NCBI RefSeq assembly: GCF_000332175.1
Contig: NZ_KB235914.1
Span: forward strand, 3,654,868 to 3,718,867
DNA: 64,000 nucleotides
Direction of reading: 5' to 3'
Origin: Pseudanabaena sp. PCC 6802
GTDB taxonomy: Bacteria > Cyanobacteriota > Cyanobacteriia > Pseudanabaenales > Pseudanabaenaceae
Below the pieces are notes generated by a model. It worked only from the letters and a program-made list of their open reading frames with translations. It was not told the DNA's origin and did no database searches. How positions within the stretch are numbered: the stretch's first letter is position 1; the number at the start of each line of letters is the position of its first letter. Shown one piece after another: positions 25,622 to 33,945 of the stretch. The translations under genes and the position numbers were made by a program.

Positions 25622-26739
25622 CTAGCTTGCGCTTTTGCCCATGTGGAAATAGGTATGGCAACTCTCATGAATCGCTAACAGGTTTTCTTTCTTCCAGTTG
25701 TTGTGGTTGCCATCGGCATGGTGGAGATGAACTCTTTCGTCCGATAATAATTTGTGACCGCAGGAAGCACATGAATGGTTTTGCCTTTTTAGGGCTTTAG
25801 AGGTTTGACCGTCATAGAGCTTGCTGTTTCGCTCACTCCAGTAGACCAAATCGCCATCAAAGGGAGATTTATTTCCTCTGACATTTACGTGTTTGTTTTC
25901 AGAGTAAGGAACAGATGGGAATGCTTTCTCAATCAACTGCTTGGTTGAGTATCGATCCTGCTTCTTCTCCTGATTGAATACCTTCCATGCCCTGTGACTG
26001 ATGTGCCATAGGCTATGCTTAGCCCCATCCATCTTGCAGTACCTGTGGTATCTCCTCCATCCTCTCACGAGCGGCGCTAGCTTTTGAGCTTTCACCTCTG
26101 CACCATAGTTTGAGTTGTTGACTATGGCTTTGACTTTCTTGCGGAAAGCTTTGTAGTTGTCCACTGAAGGGAAACTTCTAAACTTGCCGTTGTTTTGGAC
26201 TTTAAAGTGCCAACCGAGAAAATCGAATCCATCTGTCGTTGCGGTTAGCTGCGTTTTGTTTTGGCTAATGTTCATGCCTCGTTTGGCAAGGAACTGGCTG
26301 ATTTTGACCAGTATCAAGTCTGCGTTGTCTTCTGGCTTGAGCATAAACACCATATCATCAGCATAGCGGATGGATGGATGCATATCTTCTATGCCATTTA
26401 GGGCAATGTTCGCTAATAGAGGACTGACCACTCCGCCTTGAGGCGTTCCTTGTTCAGGAAATTCAACACTGGTTCCTGCTTTTAGGCATCGGAATATGCC
26501 GAGCTTTAGCCCTGATGGGGCAATTAGGTTGTCCATTATTGCTTTGTGGTTGATGCGGTCGAAGCATGTTTCGATATCAAGCTCAATCACTCTTTTACCT
26601 ATGCCATTGCTTCTGGAGCTTAAATTGTTGAACAAAAGTCTCTGGGCATCATGTGCCGAGCGTCCTGGTCTAAATCCATAGCTCCTAGCATGGAAGGTTG
26701 CTTCGTGTGCTGGTTCTAAGGCGAACTTAGCCAGACAAT
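25622..26739 (-). pseudogene. Group II intron reverse transcriptase/maturase, N-terminally truncated
   Basis: The frame starts inside the RT domain (LAKFALEP, then ARSYGFRPGRSAHDAQ) and contains ELDIETCFDRINH, GTPQGGVVSPLLANIAL and the catalytic IRYADDMVFM. A maturase X-like helix region (KLAPLVRGWRRYHRYC) and a C-terminal HNH domain (CASCGHKLL ... HLHHADGNHNNWKKENL) follow. RT blocks 0-1 are missing because an IS5-family copy sits at 26740; any start there would use IS bases. Mobility is therefore lost unless helped in trans. Confidence 0.85.
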
Positions 26740-26873
26740 AGACCTCTTGCAGATTAGGTTGAGGTTGAGTTGCCAAAGAACCCCAAGATAGGAAAATATC
26801 AGGACATAGCAATAACGAAAAAGCGTCCTGATGATGAACTATATAATAGCGCAAACCCTACCTGCTGCACACT

Positions 26874-27820
26874 AGACCTCTTGCAGATTAGGTTGAGGTT
26901 GAGTTGCCAAAGAACCCCAAGATAGGAAAATATCAGGACATAGCAATAACGAAAAAGCGTCCTGATGATGAACTATATAATAGCGCAAACCCTACCTGCT
27001 GCACACTTTAAGCGTCGATTTGGTATCGAGACTAATACGTTCAAAGCAATTGTGAAAGTGCTTAAACCAGAGTGGCGAGCAACGCCAACACCTGGAGCCA
27101 AGCCTAAACTCGGACTAGAAGACCGCATATTGGTTGCCTTCGAGTATTGGCGGGAATATCGCACCTACTTTCACATCGCCACTAGTTGGGGCATCAGCGA
27201 GTCTACAGTTTGTCGAATAGTGCATTGGGTAGAGGAGACTTTAATCCGCTCACGTCGCTTTCGACTACCTGGGAAGCGCCAGTTGGTGCGGGGCTTTGGG
27301 ATACCTACAGTCGCGACGTTGATGTGACTGAAACTCGCATTGAGCGTCCTAAGCGGCACCAACGTGCCTTTTATAGCGGCAAACAGAAAGGGCACACGCT
27401 CAAATGTCAACTCATAATTGACGCTCTTACTGGGCAGATTATCTGTACGTTTTTCGGCAAGGGGCGACGGCATGATTTCAAGCTGTTCAAAGCTTCTGGC
27501 ATCCATTTCCATCCTCAAACCGAGAGTTTGCAGGACAAGGGTTATCAAGGCATCCAGAAACTGCATCTCTACTGCCGCTTACCCCACAAGAAACCGAAAG
27601 GTGGTCAGCTTACGCCTGAGCAGAAAGCGTTCAACCGCCAACTTGCGCGCCAACGGGTTGGCATTGAGCATGTTAATCGCCGCTTGAAGATCTTCCGCAT
27701 CTTATCTGGACGCTATCGCAATCGTCGTCACCGCTTTGGTTTGCGTTGCAATCTAATTGCTGGTCTCTACAATTTTGAACGCTCTCAAGGCTCCTCAGTT
27801 GGCTAATTTGCAAGAGGTCT
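26874..27820 (+). mobile_element. IS5-family element (inner copy) nested in its own kind
   Basis: A 947-bp copy with the same ends inserted into the outer copy in the same orientation. ACT is duplicated on both sides (26871-26873, 27821-27823), and removing the insert restores the outer element exactly. Confidence 0.9.
26965..27806 (+). pseudogene. IS5-family transposase, frameshifted (inner copy)
   Basis: The reading frame starts MMNYIIAQTLPAAHFKRR, as in the intact copy, but stops after PTVATLM because one T is missing at GTCGCGACGTTG (the intact copy at about 33250 reads GTCGCGATCGTTG). The second half (DVTETRIERPKRHQRAFYSG onward) is in another frame. The DDE residues are split between the halves. 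Confidence 0.9.
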
Positions 27821-27823
27821 ACT

Positions 27824-28622
27824 TTAAGCGTCGATTTGGTATCGAGACTAATACGTTCAAAGCAATTGTGAAAGTGCTTAAACCAGAGTGGCGAGCAACG
27901 CCAACACCTGGAGCCAAGCCTAAACTCGGACTAGAAGACCGCATATTGGTTGCCTTCGAGTATTGGCGGGAATATCGCACCTACTTTCACATCGCCACTA
28001 GTTGGGGCATCAGCGAGTCTACAGTTTGTCGAATAGTGCATTGGGTAGAGGAGACTTTAATCCGCTCACGTCGCTTTCGACTACCTGGGAAGCGCCAGTT
28101 GGTGCGGGGCTTTGGGATACCTACAGTCGCGACGTTGATGTGACTGAAACTCGCATTGAGCGTCCTAAGCGGCACCAACGTGCCTTTTATAGCGGCAAAC
28201 AGAAAGGGCACACGCTCAAATGTCAACTCATAATTGACGCTCTTACTGGGCAGATTATCTGTACGTTTTTCGGCAAGGGGCGACGGCATGATTTCAAGCT
28301 GTTCAAAGCTTCTGGCATCCATTTCCATCCTCAAACCGAGAGTTTGCAGGACAAGGGTTATCAAGGCATCCAGAAACTGCATCTCTACTGCCGCTTACCC
28401 CACAAGAAACCGAAAGGTGGTCAGCTTACGCCTGAGCAGAAAGCGTTCAACCGCCAACTTGCGCGCCAACGGGTTGGCATTGAGCATGTTAATCGCCGCT
28501 TGAAGATCTTCCGCATCTTATCTGGACGCTATCGCAATCGTCGTCACCGCTTTGGTTTGCGTTGCAATCTAATTGCTGGTCTCTACAATTTTGAACGCTC
28601 TCAAGGCTCCTCAGTTGGCTAA
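27824..28622 (+). pseudogene. IS5-family transposase, frameshifted and 5' interrupted (outer copy)
   Basis: This is the 3' part of the outer transposase gene, resuming at FKRRFGIETNTF after the inner insertion. It carries the same one-base deletion as the inner copy near 28130, so both copies share one defective ancestor. Confidence 0.9.
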
Positions 28623-28739
28623 TTTGCAAGAGGTCTATTATCAAATTCCTGAATTTAACAGCTATGACCTGAGGTGGACCCCAAAAACTGGACAGGGGGT
28701 TAAGCTCTGAACCACACAAAATAATGATAGGAGTAGTTC

Positions 28740-29057
28740 ATGAGTAACAAACGCAAGCAGTACAATCCGCAATTCAAAGCGAAAGTTGCCCTGGAAGCGA
28801 TTCGGGGCGAGAAGACCATCTCGGAATTGGTAAGTCAGTATGAAGTTCATGCAACGCTGATTAACAACTGGAAACGACAGTTGCTGGATGAAGCCATTAG
28901 CCTGTTTGAGAAAAGTAGTGGGGCGCATAAAGCTGATGAGAGCCAACAAGCCGAGATTGACGAGTTATATCGTCAGATCGGACAGTTGAAGGTAGAACGG
29001 GATTTTTTAGCCAACAGGTCAGCACAGTTGGGGTTGAAGAACGCAAAGCCCTGGTAG
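28740..29057 (+). CDS. IS3-family transposase OrfA
   Basis: A 105-residue protein with an HTH_Tnp_1 domain (RKQYNPQFKAKVALEAIRG, then SELVSQYEVHATLINNWKR) and a leucine-zipper-like C-terminal helix (EIDELYRQIGQLKVERDFL). It binds IS ends and is normally fused to OrfB by -1 frameshifting. Its stop overlaps the GTG of orfB by one base. GGAG lies 9 bases before the ATG. Confidence 0.9.
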   Translation: MSNKRKQYNPQFKAKVALEAIRGEKTISELVSQYEVHATLINNWKRQLLDEAISLFEKSSGAHKADESQQAEIDELYRQIGQLKVERDFLANRSAQLGLKNAKPW

Positions 29058-30015
29058 TGTCTGACCATTGTGAACTGAGTATGGTGCGGCAATGCCAATT
29101 GCTAGGGATTGCTCGTTCCAGCTTCTACTATCAACCGCAAGCACCCACAGAGGAAGAGTTGAGATTGTTAAAGCTGATTGACCAGCAATACTTAGAAACA
29201 CCATTTTATGGTAGTCGTCGCATGACCGTAGTGCTGCGCCAACAAGGTCATGAGGTGAATCGCAAACGGGTACAACGGTTGATGCGTCAGTTGGGGATAG
29301 CAGCGATTTATCCCAAGCCCCGTTTAAGCCAGGCACATCCAGAGCATCAGGTATATCCCTATCTGCTGCGTGGATTAGCTATTACCGACGCCAATCAGGT
29401 CTGGTGTACTGATATCACCTATTTGCCAGTACTGAAAGGGCATTTCTATCTCGTGGCAATGATGGACTGGTACAGTCGGAAAGTCTTGTCTTGGCGGATT
29501 TCAAACACCTTAGAAGTAAGGTTTTGCATTGAAGCCTTGCAGGAGGCAATTGCTCAGTATGGCAGTCCTGAGATTTTTAACTCGGATCGAGGCAGTCAGT
29601 TTACCGCAAATGCCTTTACAGGATGTCTGAAAGCCTCTGGAGTGCAAATCAGCATGGATGGGCGTGGACGGTTTTACGACAACATTTTCATCGAACGGTT
29701 GTGGCGATCGCTGAAATACGAGTTGATTTACTTAATCGCTTTCGAAGATGGTATTCATTTGAATAAGGAAGTACGAAAATGGTTTAATTGGTATAGCGGT
29801 TTTCATCTGAAAACGAGAAGGGGGTTTGGGGCGTTGCCCCCAAGAAGGGGTTTCACCCCTTCACCCCGTCAATAAAACCTGTTCTCAATTGAAAAACGCT
29901 ATATAATCAAGAGCGTCCGCATCAAGCATTGAATTATCGCACCCCAGAACTTGTTTACTGGGAAAGGCTTTCAGGTAGTGTCTCCACTGGAGAATCATTT
30001 CCTAAAACCACTTGA
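29057..30015 (+). pseudogene. IS3-family transposase OrfB, disrupted by a MITE
   Basis: The rve-type integrase core is clear: WCTDITYLPVLKGHFYLV (first Asp), IFNSDRGSQFT (second Asp) and DNIFIERLWRSLKYE (Glu). After RKWFNW the frame enters inserted sequence and stops at 29875. Past the insert, YNQERPHQALNYRTPELVYW resumes the normal C-terminus and stops at 30015. The natural sequence WFNWYNQERPHQAL is restored by removing 29794-29901 plus one TA. Confidence 0.92.
29794..29901. mobile_element. 108-bp MITE inserted in the IS3 transposase (family B)
   Basis: The element runs TAGCGGTTTTCATCTGAAAA ... TTGAAAAACGCTA, with imperfect inverted ends and GC-rich internal hairpins (gggcgttgcccc; aaggggtttcacccctt). 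A TA is present on both sides (29792-29793, 29902-29903), matching TA-target, IS630/Tc1-type transposition. Its reverse complement is closely related to 47088-47245. It has no coding capacity. Confidence 0.85.
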
Positions 30016-30236
30016 TGAGGAAATTAGAGATCTCAATTTCTCAGAGCTTAGAGATCCCTCAAAGTTGTTCAGGCGATTGGAGCCACTTCACATGTTGCGG
30101 TCTCCTTGATTTTTGTGATTCTAGACCGCTTACACAAAATTCTGATCAGTCTCTTTCCTAAAACCACTTGATGAGGAAATTAGAGATCTCAATTTCTCAG
30201 AGCTTAGAGATCCCTCAAAGTTGTTCAGGCGATTGG
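29998..30236. repeat. 83-bp direct repeat in the IS3 3' tail
   Basis: Bases 29998-30080 recur at 30154-30236 (from tttcctaaaaccacttgatg to ttcaggcgattgg). Both are followed by a terminal-repeat-like end (agccacttca, gtccacttca), so two right ends exist about 156 bp apart. Confidence 0.9.
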
Positions 30237-30280
30237 GTCCACTTCAGACTTACTGATTTTCCTGTAACCAGCGATCGCCT

Positions 30281-30445
30281 TTAAATGTCATTAGGATTTA
30301 CCCCAAGCGATCTGAGGTATGCTGCTAGTCTTTCCTTTTCTTGACGTTCTTGGATGGAGATCGCTTCGGCTTGTTCTTTAGCTAGTTTTTCTTGTAGGGC
30401 GATCTTATGATCTTGAATGGCGATCGCTTTTATGATTGTGAACAG
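30281..30445 (-). pseudogene. Uma2 nuclease, C-terminal coiled-coil fragment
   Basis: On the minus strand AIAIQDHKIALQEKLAKEQ, ISIQERQEKERLAAYLRS and a final LGVNPNDI closely match the tail of the Uma2 gene at 31416-32378. The nuclease domain is absent. Confidence 0.75.
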
Positions 30446-30519
30446 CGATCGCATAGATTGCCATGAGATTTTATGACTAATTCTGCAACCAAGTTACAAG
30501 ATCGTCGGTGAGATTACTT

Positions 30520-30729
30520 TTAACATTGCCTTACAGACTTTTGCTCATCCTCTTTATCCAGGGTTTTCCTAACTCGTTCTGACTTGCGTTGGCAAATTTC
30601 CAGTCCTAGCCTAGCGTTAAGCGCAGCCAACTCCAGGTTTAATTCTTTCAGTTCTAAGCGCGATCGCCTTAAATTAGCTAGACCGCGATCGCGCGTTTCA
30701 GGATTTGGAATACGTGGTTGCTCGATCAT
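30520..30729 (-). CDS. Small basic helical protein, second gene of a pair
   Basis: A 69-residue protein of unknown function. It is one charged helix (RRSRLELKELNLELAALNAR; ICQRKSERVRKTLDKEDEQK). Its ATG overlaps the stop of the 114-residue gene upstream as ATGA, a sign of coupled translation. The pair sits among RHS and Uma2 fragments. Confidence 0.55.
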   Translation of the reverse strand: MIEQPRIPNPETRDRGLANLRRSRLELKELNLELAALNARLGLEICQRKSERVRKTLDKEDEQKSVRQC

Positions 30730-31070
30730 GACAAATTCCAGTCAACTATTGCCTCTTGGATGCTACGTTCTAAAGCAGGAATTCTTGCTTGAAACCGAGG
30801 AATCATCCTTGCCATCAAATTTAGCATATCAGCAGAAGCAAAAGGTTGAGCTTGTGAAACTTGGATCTGAAATGTCGATAACTGAGTAAATGACGAAATT
30901 GACTCCTCTACAACATTTTGCAGTTCCTCAAGGTATGGCTGCGTTGCTTCTGTCTCCCCAAAGGTCTCAAACAATATAAACTCAGTTGCTGTTGCTCGAT
31001 CGACAATTTCTAAAAATTGGCGTTTTAACAACCAGATAGTTTCGATAGTCTCTTCAGGAATCTTAGCCAT
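30726..31070 (-). CDS. Hypothetical helical protein, first gene of a pair
   Basis: A 114-residue acidic helical protein (TIWLLKRQFLEIVDRATATE; PYLEELQNVVEESISSF; LNLMARMIPRFQARIPALER). No domain is recognised. Its coupling to a 69-residue basic partner and its place beside RHS debris could suit a toxin-immunity or antitoxin-type pair, but nothing in the sequence proves that. Confidence 0.6.
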   Translation of the reverse strand: MAKIPEETIETIWLLKRQFLEIVDRATATEFILFETFGETEATQPYLEELQNVVEESISSFTQLSTFQIQVSQAQPFASADMLNLMARMIPRFQARIPALERSIQEAIVDWNLS

Positions 31071-31212
31071 CTATGAATCTTGCGCGATCTCACTTCTTTG
31101 TAAACTTTACCCGCATAGCGATCGCTCGGCAAAAAATCCACTAACTTGGATTCAGATCCTGACCTAGTGGTGACAATTCGGCCAGGCAAGATGGTGTTTC
31201 TGCAACGATTTC

Positions 31213-31320
31213 GTTCCGAATGCGTTCCGACGCCTCATCTCTGAAACCAATGCATCAGGAGCAACCCGCACCTATACTTACGATGCCGCAGGCAACCGCA
31301 CGGGCATCAGCGATCGCATT
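31213..31320 (+). pseudogene. RHS/YD-repeat fragment
   Basis: AFRRLISETNASGATRTYTY and DAAGNRTGISDR are an isolated pair of YD repeats, nearly identical to 32455-32570. This is a short duplicated scrap with no start codon context. The rest of the 345-base gap (31071-31415) holds nothing else I can identify. Confidence 0.7.
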
Positions 31321-31415
31321 TTAGTTTTCGGTCAGCCAGCGATCGCCATCAAGGAATATTTGCAGAGCGATCGCTGTTTTTATGGGATAAACTTTTTGGA
31401 ATAGCGATCGCTTCA

Positions 31416-32378
31416 TCAAATTTCATTAGGATTTATGCCCAAAGACCGCAAGTAAGCAGCAAGTCTCTCTTTTTCTTGACGTTCTTGTTGGGCGATCGCT
31501 TCAGCTTCTTGTTTAGCTAAATTTGCTTGAATGGCGATCGCTTCAGCTTCTTGTTTAGCTATACGCTCTTGTAATTTTTCTTGACGTTCTTGGGTGGCGA
31601 TCGCTTCGGCTTGTTGTTTAGCTAAACGTTCTTGTAATTTTTCTTGACGTTCTTGTTCGGCAATCGCTTCAGCTTGTTGTTTAGCCAGTTCAGCTTGCTC
31701 TTTCGCCAATTTTTCTTGGGCTGCACGTTCTGAATCTGTCGGGTATTTTACGCCAGAGCGATCGTACCAATACAGCCAATCGCGTTCCCAATCCCCTCGC
31801 ATCCCTTGCTCGTAGCCAATCCCCAACCCAATTTCATTCAGCCATACCATGCGTCCCCCGTCTGGCAGGATCGCCAAGGGCATCAACTCATACTTGCCAT
31901 CAACTAACTTGTATACGTCCATGAATTGACGTTTTTTGTACGGTCTTTTGCCACTAAACGGGTTGTAAATTACATAGTACAAAACCCCTAAATCCTGATA
32001 CTTGGTGACCTTGTCATCGTATTCCCCGTTATAGGTCTTAGAAACTACTTCTAAAACTAAAATCGGTACCTTCTCCTGCCACAGCGGATAACTAGAGCGT
32101 CCATCTTTATCCGGTCTTCGTTGCGCCACACCCAAAGCCAGAAAACCATCAGGCACAATTGCCTTGGAATTTTCAGGCTGTTCGAGGTCAGGTTCGTAGT
32201 AGACACCCATATCAACACCCCAATACCAGTCCGAGCGATCGCGCCAAATCCACCGCAGTATCTCTAGCAGGATATTGGGGGTATCGTTCTGGAGTTCGTT
32301 ATCCACGGGAGTGTCATCGGAGTCGGGCAGTTCTGCGGCTGTAGGCAAGCGGAGTTGTTCAGAGGCTAGAGTAGTCAT
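31416..32378 (-). CDS. Uma2-family nuclease with long coiled-coil tail
   Basis: A 320-residue protein. The Uma2/DUF820 fold spans about 20-215: VDMGVYYEPD, KAIVPDGFLAL, VPILVLEVVSKTYNGEYDDK, KYQDLGVLYYVIYN. It has the PD and E-x-(V/I) acidic pattern of this PD-(D/E)XK subgroup. The C-terminal 100 residues are repeats of QERQEKLQERLAKQQAEAIA, encoded by imperfect tandem DNA repeats. Function of Uma2 proteins is uncertain; transposon links are common. It ends LRSLGINPNEI, like the fragment at 30281. Confidence 0.88.
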   Translation of the reverse strand: MTTLASEQLRLPTAAELPDSDDTPVDNELQNDTPNILLEILRWIWRDRSDWYWGVDMGVYYEPDLEQPENSKAIVPDGFLALGVAQRRPDKDGRSSYPLWQEKVPILVLEVVSKTYNGEYDDKVTKYQDLGVLYYVIYNPFSGKRPYKKRQFMDVYKLVDGKYELMPLAILPDGGRMVWLNEIGLGIGYEQGMRGDWERDWLYWYDRSGVKYPTDSERAAQEKLAKEQAELAKQQAEAIAEQERQEKLQERLAKQQAEAIATQERQEKLQERIAKQEAEAIAIQANLAKQEAEAIAQQERQEKERLAAYLRSLGINPNEI

Positions 32379-32439
32379 AGGTTTCTGCCACTCTTAGTTA
32401 CATTAGCTTCATTCTGCCATAGTTCTGGCTGTAGTGACC

Positions 32440-32808
32440 GTATCTGCAGGCGATTTCGTGCCGAAAGCGTTCCGCCGCCTCATCTCTGAAACCAACGCCT
32501 ACGGAGCAAATCGTACCTACACCTATGACGCACAGGGTAACCGCACGGGCATCACAGACCGCAATGGCAAAACCCGCCGCTTCACCTACGACCCCCTCAA
32601 TCGCCTCACGACCGAGACATGGGTGGGAACGGGACGTACCACCACTTCCACTTACGATGCGACAGGACAGCTAACCAACATTAGCGATCCAGATGCCACC
32701 TACGCTTACAACTACGACCCCAACGGGCGCTTGCTCTCAGTCAACAATGCTGGCACGGCGGGTAGTCCGAACGTCCTGATGACATACGGTTACGACGCGA
32801 CAGGCAAT
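32440..32808 (+). pseudogene. RHS/YD-repeat fragment cut by an IS
   Basis: Several YD repeats are in frame: RTYTYDAQGNRTGITDRNG, RRFTYDPLNRLTTETW, STYDATGQLTNISDPDATY, MTYGYDATGN. No signal or start is evident, and the 3' side ends at the IS5-family insertion at 32809. The base sequence beyond the IS is not RHS, so the gene was already broken before that insertion. Confidence 0.85.
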
Positions 32809-33756
32809 AGACCTCTTGCAGATTAGGTTGAGGTTGAGTTGCCAAAGAACCCCAAGATAGGAAAATATCAGGACATAGCAATAACGAAAAAGCGTCCTGA
32901 TGATGAACTATATAATAGCGCAAACCCTACCTGCTGCACACTTTAAGCGTCGATTTGGTATCGAGACTAATACGTTCAAAGCAATTGTGAAAGTGCTTAA
33001 ACCAGAGTGGCGAGCAACGCCAACACCTGGAGCCAAGCCTAAACTCGGACTAGAAGACCGCATATTGGTTGCCTTCGAGTATTGGCGGGAATATCGCACC
33101 TACTTTCACATCGCCACTAGTTGGGGCATCAGCGAGTCTACAGTTTGTCGAATAGTGCATTGGGTAGAGGAGACTTTAATCCGCTCACGTCGCTTTCGAC
33201 TACCTGGGAAGCGCCAGTTGGTGCGGGGCTTTGGGATACCTACAGTCGCGATCGTTGATGTGACTGAAACTCGCATTGAGCGTCCTAAGCGGCACCAACG
33301 TGCCTTTTATAGCGGCAAACAGAAAGGGCACACGCTCAAATGTCAACTCATAATTGACGCTCTTACTGGGCAGATTATCTGTACGTTTTTCGGCAAGGGG
33401 CGACGGCATGATTTCAAGCTGTTCAAAGCTTCTGGCATCCATTTCCATCCTCAAACCGAGAGTTTGCAGGACAAGGGTTATCAAGGCATCCAGAAACTGC
33501 ATCTCTACTGCCGCTTACCCCACAAGAAACCGAAAGGTGGTCAGCTTACGCCTGAGCAGAAAGCGTTCAACCGCCAACTTGCGCGCCAACGGGTTGGCAT
33601 TGAGCATGTTAATCGCCGCTTGAAGATCTTCCGCATCTTATCTGGACGCTATCGCAATCGTCGTCACCGCTTTGGTTTGCGTTGCAATCTAATTGCTGGT
33701 CTCTACAATTTTGAACGCTCTCAAGGCTCCTCAGTTGGCTAATTTGCAAGAGGTCT
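32809..33756 (+). mobile_element. Intact IS5-family element, 948 bp
   Basis: The ends AGACCTCTTGCAGATTAG and CTAATTTGCAAGAGGTCT are inverted repeats with one mismatch, and AAT is duplicated on both sides (32806-32808, 33757-33759). It is the only one of three copies with an unbroken transposase. Confidence 0.93.
32900..33742 (+). CDS. IS5-family transposase (HTH_Tnp_4 + DDE_Tnp_4)
   Basis: A 280-residue intact transposase. The N-terminal HTH includes YFHIATSWGISESTVCRIVH. The DDE core has IVDVTETRIERP (first Asp), FGKGRRHDFKLFKAS, LQDKGYQGIQ (second Asp) and VGIEHVNRRLKIFRIL (Glu). The base missing in the two other copies is present here (GCGATCGT), so this copy may supply activity to them. 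The start uses the double ATG at 32900. Confidence 0.93.
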   Translation: MMNYIIAQTLPAAHFKRRFGIETNTFKAIVKVLKPEWRATPTPGAKPKLGLEDRILVAFEYWREYRTYFHIATSWGISESTVCRIVHWVEETLIRSRRFRLPGKRQLVRGFGIPTVAIVDVTETRIERPKRHQRAFYSGKQKGHTLKCQLIIDALTGQIICTFFGKGRRHDFKLFKASGIHFHPQTESLQDKGYQGIQKLHLYCRLPHKKPKGGQLTPEQKAFNRQLARQRVGIEHVNRRLKIFRILSGRYRNRRHRFGLRCNLIAGLYNFERSQGSSVG

Positions 33757-33945
33757 AATTTATTCTCGTCTAAAAACTCATAAATGCAAGCATACACCTC
33801 CGAAATTTCTTGCAGAAACCCATTAAATAAATGACAGTTGGTAGTACGATTAGCATCGATCGCACCTCTAAATTCATTCTGGATAAGATCGGCTCGGTTG
33901 CAGAGCGCTTGACAATTTTCACGATCGATTACCTGAAGGATAAGT
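33757..33945 (-). other. Open frame truncated by the IS, overlapping the TPR gene end
   Basis: On the minus strand the frame LILQVIDRENCQALCNRADL, then QNEFRGAIDANRTTN and EVYACIYEFLDENK, is open from within the TPR gene 3' end up to the IS right end. It reads like real protein but I find no start codon. It may be the remnant of a downstream gene, or of a C-terminal part once fused by frameshift. Confidence 0.25.

Larger units (their letters stand above)
25540..26739 (-). mobile_element. Group II intron, 5' part lost
   Basis: The intron lies in the RHS gene on the minus strand. A reverse transcriptase frame (25622-26739) is followed by a domain V hairpin at 25579-25611 (GAGCGCAGTGCGG, GAAA loop, CGCACGCTGCGATC) and then by a domain VI-like stem ending near 25545, where RHS coding resumes. 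The 5' ribozyme domains and the RT start are gone, cut at the IS5-family insertion at 26740. Confidence 0.75.
26740..28636 (+). mobile_element. IS5-family element (outer copy) interrupted by a second copy
   Basis: The outer element consists of 26740-26873 and 27824-28636, together 947 bp, bounded by AGACCTCTTGCAGATTAG and CTAATTTGCAAGAGGTCT. The flanking triplets do not match (AAT left, ATT right), unlike the other copies, so one side may be rearranged. It has destroyed the group II intron RT. Confidence 0.85.
28670..30246 (+). mobile_element. IS3-family element
   Basis: The ends TGAGGTGGACCC and GGGTCCACTTCA are imperfect inverted repeats with the TG...CA termini of IS3. Two overlapping genes (orfA, orfB) lie inside. 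OrfB is interrupted by a MITE at 29794 and the 3' tail is duplicated. No target duplication is visible. Confidence 0.8.

Noticed and set aside
19568-31231. Shared 18-mer cgatttcgttccgaatgc at about 19568 and 31214 as a recombination junction
   Set aside because: The match does not extend on either side and the contexts (methyltransferase antisense, RHS) are unrelated; chance cannot be excluded.
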